The notes: generated from the letters alone by a model not told the origin. A DNA stretch of 64,000 nucleotides from Pseudomonas putida NBRC 14164 (GCF_000412675.1 NC_021505.1:862501-926500); one strand, 5' to 3'. Shown: positions 17,112 to 25,840, counted from the stretch's first letter. A program made the numbers and translations.

Positions 17112-18364
17112 AGCAGGCCCTCTGCGTGCAGCTTGCTGCCTGCCGGGTTGGGGGCTTCGCGCAGAAAGGTATCGCCGCCACGACGATCGAGGCGGAACAG
17201 GGTGTTGGTCACGTACACCTCATCGCGCACGCCGACCACTTCCAGCACCTCGCTGACGCAGCGTCGGCCATCGGGCAGGCGGGTCAGCTGGATCACCACA
17301 TCCAGCGCCGCGCAAACCATTTGCCGCATGGTCTTTTCGGCAATCTGCCGGCCGCTCAGGCCGACCAGGGTTTCCAGGCGCAGCAGCGCATCCTGGGCGG
17401 TGTTGGCGTGCACCGTGCTCATCGAGCCATCGTGGCCGGTGTTCATTGCGGTGAGCACGTCGAGCACTTCGCTGCCGCGTATCTCACCCAGGATGATGCG
17501 GTCGGGCCGCATGCGCAGGGCGTTGCGGATCAGTTCGCTGGCTTTGACTTCGCCATGCCCTTCGGCATTCGGCGGGCGGGTTTCCAGGCGCACCACGTGG
17601 GGATGGTGCAAATTCAGTTCGGCGACGTCTTCGATGGTCACCAGGCGTTCGCGGGGCGCGATCATCTGGCTGAGGATGTTCAGCAGGGTGGTCTTGCCGG
17701 TGCCGGTACCGCCGCTGACCAGAATGTTGCAACGTTTGCCCACGGCGCGCTCGAAGAAGTCGAAGATGTGCTGGTCGATGGCGCGGGTGGCCAGCAGGTC
17801 GGCACTCTTGAGCATGTCCTGGCGGAACTTGCGGATCGACAGGCACGGGCCGTCCAGTGCCACAGGCGGAATGATCGCATTCACCCGGCTGCCATCGGGC
17901 ATGCGCGCGTCGACCATTGGCGAGGATTCATCCAGGCGCCGGCCAAGCGGGGCGAGGATGCGCTGCATCACCCGCTCCACATGGTGGGCGTCGATAAAGC
18001 GCAGGTCGGTTTGCTGCAACAGGCCCGCCCGTTCGACGAACACCCGGTGCGGCCCGTTGACCAGGATTTCCGTGACGGTGGGGTCACGCAGCAACACTTC
18101 CAGCGGGCCGAAACCGGTCAGCTCATCCACCAGCTCTTCGGCCAGGCGCTCCATTTCGTAGCGCGACATGGCCAGGCGTAGCCGCGCGACGTAGTCGCCC
18201 ACCTGCTCCAGCACGAACTGGGTCAGCGCTGGACGGGCGCCTTCGAGCAGGTTGCGGCCGCTGTCCTCGATGGCGTCGATGGCAAAGCGGTGCAGTGCAC
18301 GCTTTAGCGCGTAGGGGTCGCCGGAGGCGTGTTGCGGGCCACCAAAGGGTTGGTCATTGCTCAT
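17108..18364 (-). CDS. tadA: TadA, Flp pilus secretion ATPase
   Basis: A 418-residue type II/IV secretion ATPase of the CpaF/TadA branch that powers Flp pilus assembly. All nucleotide motifs are intact: Walker A GGTGTGKTT, the Asp box in VTIEDVAELNL, Walker B RIILGEIRGSE and the His box TGHDGSMSTVHAN. ATG 18364 overlaps the tadZ stop (ATGA) and follows GGGGGAG. Confidence 0.96.
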   Translation of the reverse strand: MSNDQPFGGPQHASGDPYALKRALHRFAIDAIEDSGRNLLEGARPALTQFVLEQVGDYVARLRLAMSRYEMERLAEELVDELTGFGPLEVLLRDPTVTEILVNGPHRVFVERAGLLQQTDLRFIDAHHVERVMQRILAPLGRRLDESSPMVDARMPDGSRVNAIIPPVALDGPCLSIRKFRQDMLKSADLLATRAIDQHIFDFFERAVGKRCNILVSGGTGTGKTTLLNILSQMIAPRERLVTIEDVAELNLHHPHVVRLETRPPNAEGHGEVKASELIRNALRMRPDRIILGEIRGSEVLDVLTAMNTGHDGSMSTVHANTAQDALLRLETLVGLSGRQIAEKTMRQMVCAALDVVIQLTRLPDGRRCVSEVLEVVGVRDEVYVTNTLFRLDRRGGDTFLREAPNPAGSKLHAEGLL

Positions 18365-19551
18365 TTGCTCCCCCAAAGCCGACGCAGCCAGGTGAAGGCG
18401 GGTGGTGCGAGGTTTTCCGAGCGCCGTGCCAGGCGTTCGCCCAGGCTGCGCAGGGCTTGAGTGAGGTTTTCACGCGGGGCCAGTTCGAACAGGCTCAGGC
18501 CTTGGTTTTTCACGTTCAGGCGCACTTCCGGGCTGTAGGGGATGGCCTTGAGCAAGGGCAGCCCGTAGCGTTTGGCCAGGGTATCGGCGTCGGGTGCAAC
18601 GTTGTTCAGATAACGGTCCACCAACAGGCTGGCGTGCTCCAGTTTCATGCCGTGGTCACGCCACAGGTCGAGCACTTCAAGGTTGCGCCGGCAGTCGAGG
18701 ATGTTCTGGTCGGTGTAGACGATCAGTTTGTCGCAATGGCTCACCAACGTGCGCAGGGCTTCGCTGTCGGCATGCCCGGTCAGGTTCACGACGATGTGCT
18801 GGAAATGCTGGCGCAGGGCGCTCAACAGCATGTACAGCTCGGCGGCGCTGGTCTGCTGCAGCGGGTCGTCGGCCTCGGCGTAGGTCAGCAGGCGCAAGCC
18901 TTTCTTGTCGCGCGTGAATGCGCTGTCGATCAGTGTGGTGTCGAGGCGGCGCAAGTGGCGCAGGGCGTCGCCGAAGAAGAACGACGCTTCCAGGCCGAGC
19001 AGTGCCAGGCTGTCGCCACGCGGCAGGCCCAGGTCCAGCAACAGGGTTTGCTGGCCGCTCTCCTGCACCACCCGGGCCAGGTGGGTAGTGAGCAATGCCC
19101 CGTCGGCACTGCTTTGTACGCCGAACAGCACCGTCAGCCCGCCGAGGGCGGGGTTGCTGGCCACCGCCGGCATGCGCTTGCCCAGGCGGCGCACCAGCCC
19201 GGCCACTTCGCTTGCGCGCGAGCCATAGGCGACGAAGTCGCGGGCGCCAGCGCGCATGGCGTGCAGCACCAGTTGGTTGTCCATGCCATCGCCGAGGGCG
19301 ACGATCGCCAGCATCGGCTTGGCCTCCAGCACCCCTTCGATCAAGGCGCACTGGCTGACCAGTTGTTCGCGGTCCAGGCCGATGAACATCAGGTTGCTGA
19401 AGGTGGCGTTGACCAGCGCCAGCAGCTCGTCGAGGCTGCCGGCGCTGGCACCGATCACCTGGCCTTGCGGCGCCAGTGCGCCTTGCAGCCAGTGCAGGTC
19501 CTCCTCGTTGCGGGTGATGGCGAGGAAGGTGGGGTTCAGGCTCTCGTTCAT
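18361..19551 (-). CDS. tadZ: TadZ, CpaE-like localisation protein with degenerate P-loop
   Basis: A 396-residue TadZ: an atypical receiver-like N-terminal domain (about 1-130) and a MinD/ParA-like C-terminal domain. TadZ places the Tad machine at the pole. The P-loop position reads VLFGVQSSADGALLTTHLA, so the lysines of the deviant Walker A motif are missing; ATP binding cannot be assumed. ATG 19551 overlaps the rcpA stop by four bases. Confidence 0.9.
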   Translation of the reverse strand: MNESLNPTFLAITRNEEDLHWLQGALAPQGQVIGASAGSLDELLALVNATFSNLMFIGLDREQLVSQCALIEGVLEAKPMLAIVALGDGMDNQLVLHAMRAGARDFVAYGSRASEVAGLVRRLGKRMPAVASNPALGGLTVLFGVQSSADGALLTTHLARVVQESGQQTLLLDLGLPRGDSLALLGLEASFFFGDALRHLRRLDTTLIDSAFTRDKKGLRLLTYAEADDPLQQTSAAELYMLLSALRQHFQHIVVNLTGHADSEALRTLVSHCDKLIVYTDQNILDCRRNLEVLDLWRDHGMKLEHASLLVDRYLNNVAPDADTLAKRYGLPLLKAIPYSPEVRLNVKNQGLSLFELAPRENLTQALRSLGERLARRSENLAPPAFTWLRRLWGSK

Positions 19552-20786
19552 TGGGATAACCCGCCTTGGCCATCGAAGTTGCCGTTCTCCAGGAAGAACA
19601 GGCGCCCCCAGCTGGGGTCGTAGGTGCGCAGGTTCTCGCCCGGCAGTTGCGGCAGCCGGGCGTTGGCGGCCAGCGGCTGGACCAGGTGCGGGGTAACGAT
19701 CATCAGCAGTTCGGTTTCTTCGCGGCGCATGGCCGAGTTGCGGAAGAACGCGCCCAGTACCGGCAGGCTACCCAGGCCAGGCAGGCGGTCTACGGCGGAA
19801 CGGGTGTTGTTGCTGACCAGGCCGCTGATGATGAAGCTCTCGCCATCGGCCAGGGCAATGCTGGTGTCGGTGCGCCTTACCGTCAAACCCGGCACCTGCG
19901 TGCCGGCGATGGTCACCACGTTGCTGTAGTCCAGCTCGCTGACTTCCGGCGCCACCTTGAGGGTGATCCTGCCCTGGCTGATGACGGTTGGTGTCAGCGC
20001 CAGGCGTACGCCAAATTCCTTGTATTCGATCGACACGTTGTCGCTGCCCGCGCTGGGCACCGGGATCGGGATTTCGCCGCCCGCCAGGAAGCTCGCAGTC
20101 TGGCCGCTGAGCACGGTCAGGCTGGGGCGCGCCAGGGTGTAGGCGAAGCCGCTGTTTTCCAGGGCGTTGATCATGGCCAGGAAGCGGCTGCTGCCGCCGC
20201 CCCAGACGATGTTGAAGACGGTGTCGTCGAGGGGGATCGACGGGGTTACGTTGGGGACCGAACCGGGGCTGACGGACGTGCCGGGCACGGTGCCCGGCGA
20301 GCCGATCAGGCTATTGTTGGAGCCTTTGAAGAACAACCGTGCACCGGCCTCCTTGTATTTGGTGCGGCGTACTTCCACGAAGCGGATGTCGGCCTGCACC
20401 TGGCTTATCAGTTGCGCATCCTGCGACGGCAAAAAACTGTCTTCGGCCATGTCGGCACTGGCCCGGCCTTTGACGAATACCATGGCCCGGTGCGGTGACG
20501 GGGCGCATGCCGTCCACAGCATCAGGGTGGTGTTGCCTTGGCCCACCGCGGTAATTACCACGCCGCGCTCGCCGCTGGCCTGCACATCGGCCACCTTCGG
20601 CTCACCCACGGCAACCCGGCTGATCGCCAGCGGCAGGCGTAGTTCCTGCTGCAGGCCCTGGTCTATCTCGATGACCGACGGCAGCTGACTGATCGCTTCG
20701 CAGCCTTTGCCCGCCGCCTGCGCCTGGGGCAACAGCGCGGCCAGCAGCCCGGTACAACATGCTTGTCTCAAAAAGGAACTACGCAT
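19548..20786 (-). CDS. rcpA: RcpA, outer-membrane secretin of the Flp pilus
   Basis: A 412-residue secretin with a signal peptide ending near AQAAG, an N-terminal pilus-secretin domain (VIEIDQGLQQELRLPLAISRVAVGEPKVADV), and a C-terminal secretin domain with LTVLSGQTASFLAGGEIPIPVP and the conserved ALADGESFIISGLVSNNTRSAVDRLPGLGSLPVLG region. It forms the pilus exit channel. It lies 18 bases after rcpC. Confidence 0.94.
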   Translation of the reverse strand: MRSSFLRQACCTGLLAALLPQAQAAGKGCEAISQLPSVIEIDQGLQQELRLPLAISRVAVGEPKVADVQASGERGVVITAVGQGNTTLMLWTACAPSPHRAMVFVKGRASADMAEDSFLPSQDAQLISQVQADIRFVEVRRTKYKEAGARLFFKGSNNSLIGSPGTVPGTSVSPGSVPNVTPSIPLDDTVFNIVWGGGSSRFLAMINALENSGFAYTLARPSLTVLSGQTASFLAGGEIPIPVPSAGSDNVSIEYKEFGVRLALTPTVISQGRITLKVAPEVSELDYSNVVTIAGTQVPGLTVRRTDTSIALADGESFIISGLVSNNTRSAVDRLPGLGSLPVLGAFFRNSAMRREETELLMIVTPHLVQPLAANARLPQLPGENLRTYDPSWGRLFFLENGNFDGQGGLSQ

Positions 20787-20804
20787 CGCTGCATCCTTGC
20801 CGGG

Positions 20805-21755
20805 TCAGGGGGTTTTATTCGTATCGTCAGCCTGTGCGCCACGGATGATGTGCATGGCGGGTGTGGGGTTACGGGTCGCCAGGCTGGCAGCGTTGACCAC
20901 CGGCGACTGGGACAGCTGGCTGAAGCGATAGAGTTCGCGGTTGGCGGCTTCTACCTGCGGTTTTACATCGGGTTCGTTCCAGTACCGGGCCAGGCGTTGT
21001 TCATCGGCACTGCGCACGGCCAGGCGCAACGTGCCGGCCTGTGCAGCCAGCATCAAGCGGCTGGCGAAGGCCTCGGGTACTGCCAGCGCTACCGTGCGGG
21101 TGCCGTTGCCGCTCATGCTGGCCTGTTCGCGCCGGGCCTTTTGCTCTTCGGCGGTCTGCGCCGGGCGGCCATCGTTGGCCAGGCCCGTCTGCTCGCCGAC
21201 GCTGAGCACGCGCAAGGCCGGCAGCACCACCTGGGCGGAGGACTGAGGGTTGTTGGGCTCTTCACGCAGGAACAGCAACACATCCACGTAGTCACCCGGG
21301 CGCACTTGGCCGGCGGCACCGACCACTTCGTCCACACCGACAGCCACGGCGCGCTCGTTGGCGCGGATCATCCGCGCCAGCGGGCCGCCGGCCTGGAAGC
21401 TGGACTCATCCAGCCAGGTGCCCGCGGCAAGTGGCCTGGCGCTGGTTCGCCCGATCACCTGGGCGGTTTGCTGGTAGGCCCCGGCGGGGGCTACCTGCAG
21501 GCGCTCGATCAGCACATCGTCTTCAGTGATCGGCGTATTGGCGGGCAGTGCCTTGCGCAGGACGACGACGGCTGTACGCAGTGGCTCCGGTGGAGCGGCG
21601 GGGGGTGGGGCGACGGCGACAACCGGTTGTTCGCCCGCAGGGGGAACCGGTGCAGGCACAGCAGCAGGGCGGCTGAGCACAATGCCCCAGTAGCCTGCCA
21701 GCAGTGCTGCCAGCAGGAAGAATGCCGCCAGTATCAGGGTCAAGCGACTACTCAT
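20805..21755 (-). CDS. rcpC: RcpC, CpaB-type Flp pilus protein
   Basis: A 316-residue CpaB/RcpC protein: an N-terminal membrane helix (LTLILAAFFLLAALLAGYW), a proline-rich stretch, then an SAF domain (VVVLRKALPANTPITEDDVLIERLQVAPAGAY) and the RcpC domain (RMIRANERAVAVGVDEVVGAAGQVRPGDYVDVLL). It is expected to work with the RcpA secretin in the periplasm. ATG 21755 follows GGGAGG; the longer frame to 21788 lacks a site. It is first in the leftward tad operon, divergent from flp. Confidence 0.92.
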   Translation of the reverse strand: MSSRLTLILAAFFLLAALLAGYWGIVLSRPAAVPAPVPPAGEQPVVAVAPPPAAPPEPLRTAVVVLRKALPANTPITEDDVLIERLQVAPAGAYQQTAQVIGRTSARPLAAGTWLDESSFQAGGPLARMIRANERAVAVGVDEVVGAAGQVRPGDYVDVLLFLREEPNNPQSSAQVVLPALRVLSVGEQTGLANDGRPAQTAEEQKARREQASMSGNGTRTVALAVPEAFASRLMLAAQAGTLRLAVRSADEQRLARYWNEPDVKPQVEAANRELYRFSQLSQSPVVNAASLATRNPTPAMHIIRGAQADDTNKTP

Positions 21756-21910
21756 CCCGGCCTCCCTGCACGCGTCGACTGATGGCAAAAAGTCACTATT
21801 TCGCTATAGGACGGTAGCCCAGCCCTCACCATTTGCCATGAGCCAAGGCGGTTTTTTTAGGGATTGTGAGTAAGTCGAGGAAATACAGCGGGTTAGCATC
21901 TTTACGGGTG

Positions 21911-21928
21911 TTAATTCTCGGGAATTAA
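21911..21928. promoter_or_regulatory. AT-rich inverted repeat in the rcpC-flp intergenic region
   Basis: TTAATTC-TCGG-GAATTAA is a perfect 7-bp inverted repeat in an AT-rich island (about 21895-21955), with another TAATTAA at 21936-21942. It lies in the 292-base gap serving both rcpC and flp, so it is a candidate site for the locus regulator. The factor is unknown. Nothing else recognisable was seen in the gap. Confidence 0.5.
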
Positions 21929-22047
21929 TACTTTGTAATTAATCCTTTAATACATTTGCAGACCTCTCCAGCTTGACGATGCTGATGGCAAATAGGTGTC
22001 ACTTTGATACCGCCATCGCCGGCATGCATGCCGCAAGGAGCTGAGCC

Positions 22048-22218
22048 ATGAAACTGTTCATTTTGCACTGCATGAACTTCCTGCATCGCAAGGACGGAGC
22101 ATCCGGTATCGAATACGCGGTCATCGCGACGATGGTTGCAGTGGTGTTGGCCGCATTCGTCGGGGACATCTCCACGGCCGTCAACGCCACCTTCACCACG
22201 ATCAAAAATGCCCTTTGA
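22048..22218 (+). CDS. flp: Flp major pilin (56 residues)
   Basis: A very short gene. The protein has a charged leader ending RKDG, then ASGIEYAVIATMVAVV: the Flp processing pattern G/XXXXEY, so FppA would cut after G17 to give a 39-residue mature pilin with E at +5 and Y at +6. A hydrophobic helix follows and the end is FTTIKNAL. ATG 22048 is preceded by AAGGAGCTGAGCC. It is followed 22 bases later by a receiver-only regulator and is divergent from rcpC. Confidence 0.93.
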   Translation: MKLFILHCMNFLHRKDGASGIEYAVIATMVAVVLAAFVGDISTAVNATFTTIKNAL

Positions 22219-22240
22219 CCATTGAACAGGAGCCAACGCC

Positions 22241-22648
22241 ATGCAGAACGCCTCCTCGCGCCAGCAGATCCTTTTGGTGGATGACGAGCAGGACGTTCTG
22301 CTGGAGCTGGCCGAACTTTTAGAGAACGAAGGCTTCGCCTGCCTGACCGCGACATCGGTACAGGCTGCCTTGCAACAGCTTACCCGTCATCCGGACGTTG
22401 CCCTGGTGATCACCGACCTGCGTATGCCCGAGGAAAGCGGCATCGGTTTGATCAGGCGCATGCGCGAGCATACGGCCCGGCTGCACCTGCCGGTGATTGT
22501 CATGTCCGGGCAGGCCGACCTGGATGATGTCAGCGAACTGCTGCACCTGCAGGTGGTGGATTTTTTTCGCAAGCCGCTTTATCACAAGCGTTTGCTGACA
22601 ACCCTGGAGAACCTGTTCCCCGTGCCAAGGCTGAGGGTAGTGAATTGA
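22241..22648 (+). CDS. Stand-alone response regulator receiver protein
   Basis: A 135-residue protein consisting of a CheY-like receiver only. All key residues are present: D14 and D15 (LLVDDEQD), phospho-acceptor D59 (VITDLRMPEESG), S89 (VIVMSG) and K111 (FFRKPL). There is no output domain; the frame ends 25 residues after K111. ATG 22241 follows AACAGGAGCC. It is probably co-transcribed with flp and is followed by a strong terminator. PprA is a natural candidate partner, by context only. Confidence 0.88.
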   Translation: MQNASSRQQILLVDDEQDVLLELAELLENEGFACLTATSVQAALQQLTRHPDVALVITDLRMPEESGIGLIRRMREHTARLHLPVIVMSGQADLDDVSELLHLQVVDFFRKPLYHKRLLTTLENLFPVPRLRVVN

Positions 22649-22673
22649 GGGAGCCCTTGAATGGCCTTAAATA

Positions 22674-22702
22674 AAAACGCCCGGCACTTGGCCGGGCGTT
22701 TT
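22674..22702. terminator. Bidirectional Rho-independent terminator
   Basis: A perfect 12-bp stem (22674-22685 with 22691-22702, loop ACTTG), A-rich on the left and T-rich on the right, between the receiver gene and the convergent HPF-like gene. It suits both directions. Confidence 0.93.
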
Positions 22703-22713
22703 CATTGCTGGGG

Positions 22714-23061
22714 TCAGGCGTCCGGGTCGCTCAGTTCCAGGGCGCCGCGCTTGCTGCGCAGCTTGCCGTAGAAGTGTTCCAGCGCGTGGTTGAGCTTGGT
22801 GGCGGCACCGTCGACTGCCTGGTCTACAGAAGTGGCAGTGTGGGTCACGGAAATCGGTTGGTGGCCTTTGGGGCGAGCCTCCATCTGGCAGCGTTTGTCA
22901 TGCGGTCCGGGCTTGGCGCCGTTCTCGTCGCGCAGGTGAACCTCGATGCGGGTGAGGTCTTCTTCGTAACGTTCCAGAGAGCTCTGCAGGGTACTGCGGA
23001 CCCACTGATCGAGACGGGCGTTGCTTTCGAAATGGTTGCTGCTGTTGACCTGGATTTGCAT
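22714..23061 (-). CDS. HPF/RaiA-family ribosome-associated protein
   Basis: A 115-residue protein of the short HPF/RaiA family (MQIQVNSSNHFESNARLDQWVRSTLQSSLERYEEDLTRIEVHLRDENG, in pieces), which bind the small ribosomal subunit and promote ribosome dormancy. It has the central GPHDKRCQMEARPKGHQPISVTH strand region and a C-terminal helix. This is not the rpoN-linked hpf gene of Pseudomonas, so it is a second family member; the exact role is unclear. ATG 23061 follows AAGGATTGAATC. Confidence 0.82.
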   Translation of the reverse strand: MQIQVNSSNHFESNARLDQWVRSTLQSSLERYEEDLTRIEVHLRDENGAKPGPHDKRCQMEARPKGHQPISVTHTATSVDQAVDGAATKLNHALEHFYGKLRSKRGALELSDPDA

Positions 23062-23205
23062 GATTCAATCCTTATTCAGCTTGCTCGCATGGAGACGCGC
23101 CTAGGCCTTTGAGACCCTTGGAATTTCTGCGCCTCTTGACTCTAAGGTCAGGCAACCGCAGACCGAATTCAAGCCCTTTTTGAAAATAAATTTCTTGTTG
23201 CAAAT

Positions 23206-23320
23206 GGGGCTGCTGTGCAGCCCTTCGCGGGCACGCCCGCTCCCACAGGGTTTACACAGACTTTGAGCTGGCGCGGTTGCTGTGGGAGCGGGCATGCCCG
23301 CGAAGGGCCGCATAGCGGCC
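23206..23320. repeat. REP pair with flanking small hairpins
   Basis: Facing REP arms 23221-23248 and 23280-23307 (one mismatch: CACG against CATG) are flanked by short hairpins GGCTGCTGTGCAGCC and GGCCGCATAGCGGCC. It fills much of the 271-base gap between the fecA stop and the HPF-like gene. Confidence 0.85.
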
Positions 23321-23332
23321 CCTTACAATTGA

Positions 23333-25657
23333 TCAGAACTCCACTGACGTCTGCACATACAGCGTTCGCGGCTCACCCACGTACTTGCCCTTGTTGTTGT
23401 CATCGTAGGAGCGCGTGTAGTACTCGCGGTTGAACAGGTTCTTCACGCCCACCGCCACCTTCAGGTTCGACAGCTGCGCGCCAAAATCGTACCCGGCGCG
23501 GGTGCTGACCAGCATGTAACCCGGAATGCGCCCGGTGCTGCCATCGGCGCTTTCGGTGCCGGTGTTGGCGTTGTCGGCGTACTGGCTGCTCTGGAAGCTG
23601 CCGTCCAGGTTCAGCTGCCAAGGGCCATCGGTGTAGCCCACGCCCAGGTTGCCCTTGTGCCGCGACGAGAACGGCACCTGGTTCCCTTTGTTCGGCCCGT
23701 CCTCGCGGATGGTGGCGTCAACGAACGCATAGCTGGCGTGCACATCGAAGCCGGCCAGGGCCGGGCTCAGGCCATCCAGCGCATAGCGGACGCTGGTTTC
23801 GATACCCTGGTGACGGGTTTCGCCGCGGGCAATTACCGAGTCGTTGGTCTGGTTGCTTTCGTACTGGTTGTCGAAGTTGATCAGGAACGCGCCAATCTCG
23901 GCCTGCAGGTCGCCGTTGTCGTAGCGGGTGCCGACTTCCCAGGTGCGTGCCTTCTCCGGTTTTACCTCGCCGCTGCTGACGCGGTTGGGCATCTGGCTGT
24001 ACTGCACGCTGCCGAACGAGCCCTCGGTGTTGGCGTACAGGTTCCAGCTGTCGGTCAGGTGGTACATCACGTTGAGCGCCGGCAGCGCGGTGTTGTAGCT
24101 GCCCTGGTAGCGCTGGCCGTTGAGCTTGTTGCTCTGCTCGGAGTCGATCATCTCGTAGCGCACGCCCGGGGTGATGGTCCAGCGGCCGATGTCGATGCGG
24201 TCATCCAGGTAGATGGCGTGGGCTTCGGTGCTACCACGGGTGTCGCGGTCGTTGCGGCTGGCAGTGGTCGGCAGGTTGCCGTTCACCGGCTCGCGGAAGC
24301 GCAATTCGTGGCCGGCTTCGTTGACATACCGATAGCCAACGCCCAGTTCGTGCCAGCTATCGCCCAGCGCCAGGCCCTGCGAGAAGCGGGTTTCGATGCC
24401 GCGCACCCAGTACTCGCGTGGCGACAGCGAAACGAAGCTGCCCTGGTCCAGGTAGCCGCTGCGCAGGGTCTTGGTGAAGAAGCTGTTGACGCTGAACTGG
24501 CGGTCGTCCTGCTTGTAGTCGTAGCCGAAGTTGAACAGCGTGCGGCGGCCCCAGAACTTGTCCTTCAGGCGCGTCGACTGGTACGGGTCGGCAGCGAAGT
24601 CGGCGGTGCTCAGGCCACCGGGCATGTCGGCCTCGCCCTCGTAGTACTGGGCCATGGCATGCAGGCTGTTGGCTTCATCCAGTTGCAGCTTGCCCTTGAG
24701 GATCAGGTCGTCGATCTGCGTGTCGCTGTGTTCCCGCCAGTCGCCACCACGGGTGCCGGAGTACAGCAGTGCGCCGCCCAGGCCGTTGTCGTTGGTACCG
24801 CCGACCAGCAGGTTGGCGCTGTTCTTGAAGCCGTCGTGGCTGGAGGAGGGACTGATCTGGTTTTGCATGGCGGCCTTGAAGGTGGCCTGCTCGGGGATCG
24901 CCCGGGTGACGAAGTTGACGATGCCGCCGACGTTCTGCGGGCCGTAGCGCACCGCGCCGCCACCGCGCACCACATCCACGGCGTCCATGTTGCCCATGCT
25001 CAGCGGTGCCAGCGACAGCTGCGGCTGGCCATACGGGGCGAACGGCACCGGGATGCCATCCATCAGCACGGTCGAACGCGACGCCAGGCGCGGGTTGAGG
25101 CCGCGAATGCCGAAGTTGAGCGCCAGGTCGTGGCTGCCGGTGCCGTTGTTGTCGGGGGCATTCACCCCGGGGATGCGGTTGAGCACTTCGCGGGCGGTGG
25201 TCGCGCCGCTGCGCTCGAACTCTTCACGGCGTACCACGTCGCGGGCGCCTGGGTGCTCGAACACATTGTCCTGCTGCGCTTCTGCCAGCCAGTCGCCGAC
25301 CACGGTGGAAGCGCCGAGCTCGACCGGGGCGCCAGCAACGGGGCTACCGATTGGCTGCAAGCTGAAGGCATTGTCGGTTTCCTGCCGCACCTGCAGGCCG
25401 CTGCCGCGCAGCAACGCGTCGAGGCCTTGGCGCACATCGTACTGGCCGTCCAGCCCCTGGGTGCTGATGCCTTGGGTCAGTTGCGAGCCGAACGAAATCA
25501 ACGCACCGCTTTCGCGGCCAAACTGGTTGAGTGCGTCTTCAAGCGAGCCGGCGGCGATATGGTAGCTGCGGGTTTCGGCATGGGCGGCGGGCATGGCCAG
25601 GCCGAGCGTGGTGGTGAGCAGCAGGGCGTGGAGGAGGGGGCTGGGGCGCAACGGCAT
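23333..25657 (-). CDS. fecA: TonB-dependent receptor with signalling domain, FecA-like
   Basis: A 774-residue outer-membrane receptor: signal peptide (ending PAAHA-E), an N-terminal STN signalling domain (about 30-100; HIAAGSLEDALNQFGRESGALISF), a plug with VVRGGGAVRYGPQNVGGIVNFVTR, and a beta-barrel ending in F (LYVQTSVEF). Receptors with an STN domain signal through FecR to a FecI sigma factor; fecR and fecI lie directly upstream on the same strand. Sequence resemblance favours ferric citrate, but the ligand is inferred. A REP pair separates it from fecR. Confidence 0.85.
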   Translation of the reverse strand: MPLRPSPLLHALLLTTTLGLAMPAAHAETRSYHIAAGSLEDALNQFGRESGALISFGSQLTQGISTQGLDGQYDVRQGLDALLRGSGLQVRQETDNAFSLQPIGSPVAGAPVELGASTVVGDWLAEAQQDNVFEHPGARDVVRREEFERSGATTAREVLNRIPGVNAPDNNGTGSHDLALNFGIRGLNPRLASRSTVLMDGIPVPFAPYGQPQLSLAPLSMGNMDAVDVVRGGGAVRYGPQNVGGIVNFVTRAIPEQATFKAAMQNQISPSSSHDGFKNSANLLVGGTNDNGLGGALLYSGTRGGDWREHSDTQIDDLILKGKLQLDEANSLHAMAQYYEGEADMPGGLSTADFAADPYQSTRLKDKFWGRRTLFNFGYDYKQDDRQFSVNSFFTKTLRSGYLDQGSFVSLSPREYWVRGIETRFSQGLALGDSWHELGVGYRYVNEAGHELRFREPVNGNLPTTASRNDRDTRGSTEAHAIYLDDRIDIGRWTITPGVRYEMIDSEQSNKLNGQRYQGSYNTALPALNVMYHLTDSWNLYANTEGSFGSVQYSQMPNRVSSGEVKPEKARTWEVGTRYDNGDLQAEIGAFLINFDNQYESNQTNDSVIARGETRHQGIETSVRYALDGLSPALAGFDVHASYAFVDATIREDGPNKGNQVPFSSRHKGNLGVGYTDGPWQLNLDGSFQSSQYADNANTGTESADGSTGRIPGYMLVSTRAGYDFGAQLSNLKVAVGVKNLFNREYYTRSYDDNNKGKYVGEPRTLYVQTSVEF

Positions 25658-25719
25658 GGGTCGGGTCCTGAGAGAGGGGTTCTGCCATGTCTGTCACGCA
25701 AGGTTGGGAAAATGGCTCA

Positions 25720-25738
25720 CTTGATTGAAAATAATTTG
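25720..25738 (-). promoter_or_regulatory. Conserved leader motif upstream of fecA
   Basis: Reading leftward, CAAATTATTTTCAATCAAG is followed closely by GTGAG, starting 63 bases before the fecA ATG. A closely related motif (31386-31404) precedes the second receptor gene. It may be part of an ECF-sigma or Fur-controlled promoter; this is inference from the match alone. Confidence 0.45.
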
Positions 25739-25746
25739 CCTGTACC

Positions 25747-25840
25747 GGCCTCATCGCCGGCAAGCCAGCTCCCACGGGGAATGCACATGACGTAAGGCCT
25801 ATGCGCTCAAGGTGGGAGCTGGCTTGCCGGCGAAGAGGCC
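25747..25840. repeat. REP pair between fecR and fecA
   Basis: Facing copies of the CGCCGGCAAGCCAGCTCCCAC variant at about 25747-25775 and 25812-25840, in the 192-base fecR-fecA gap and directly abutting the conserved leader motif of fecA. Confidence 0.85.

Noticed and set aside
10692..22648. Horizontal transfer island carrying the tad locus
   Set aside because: No integrase, tRNA, att-like direct repeats or obvious base-composition change was seen at either edge; gene order resembles tad loci of other pseudomonads.
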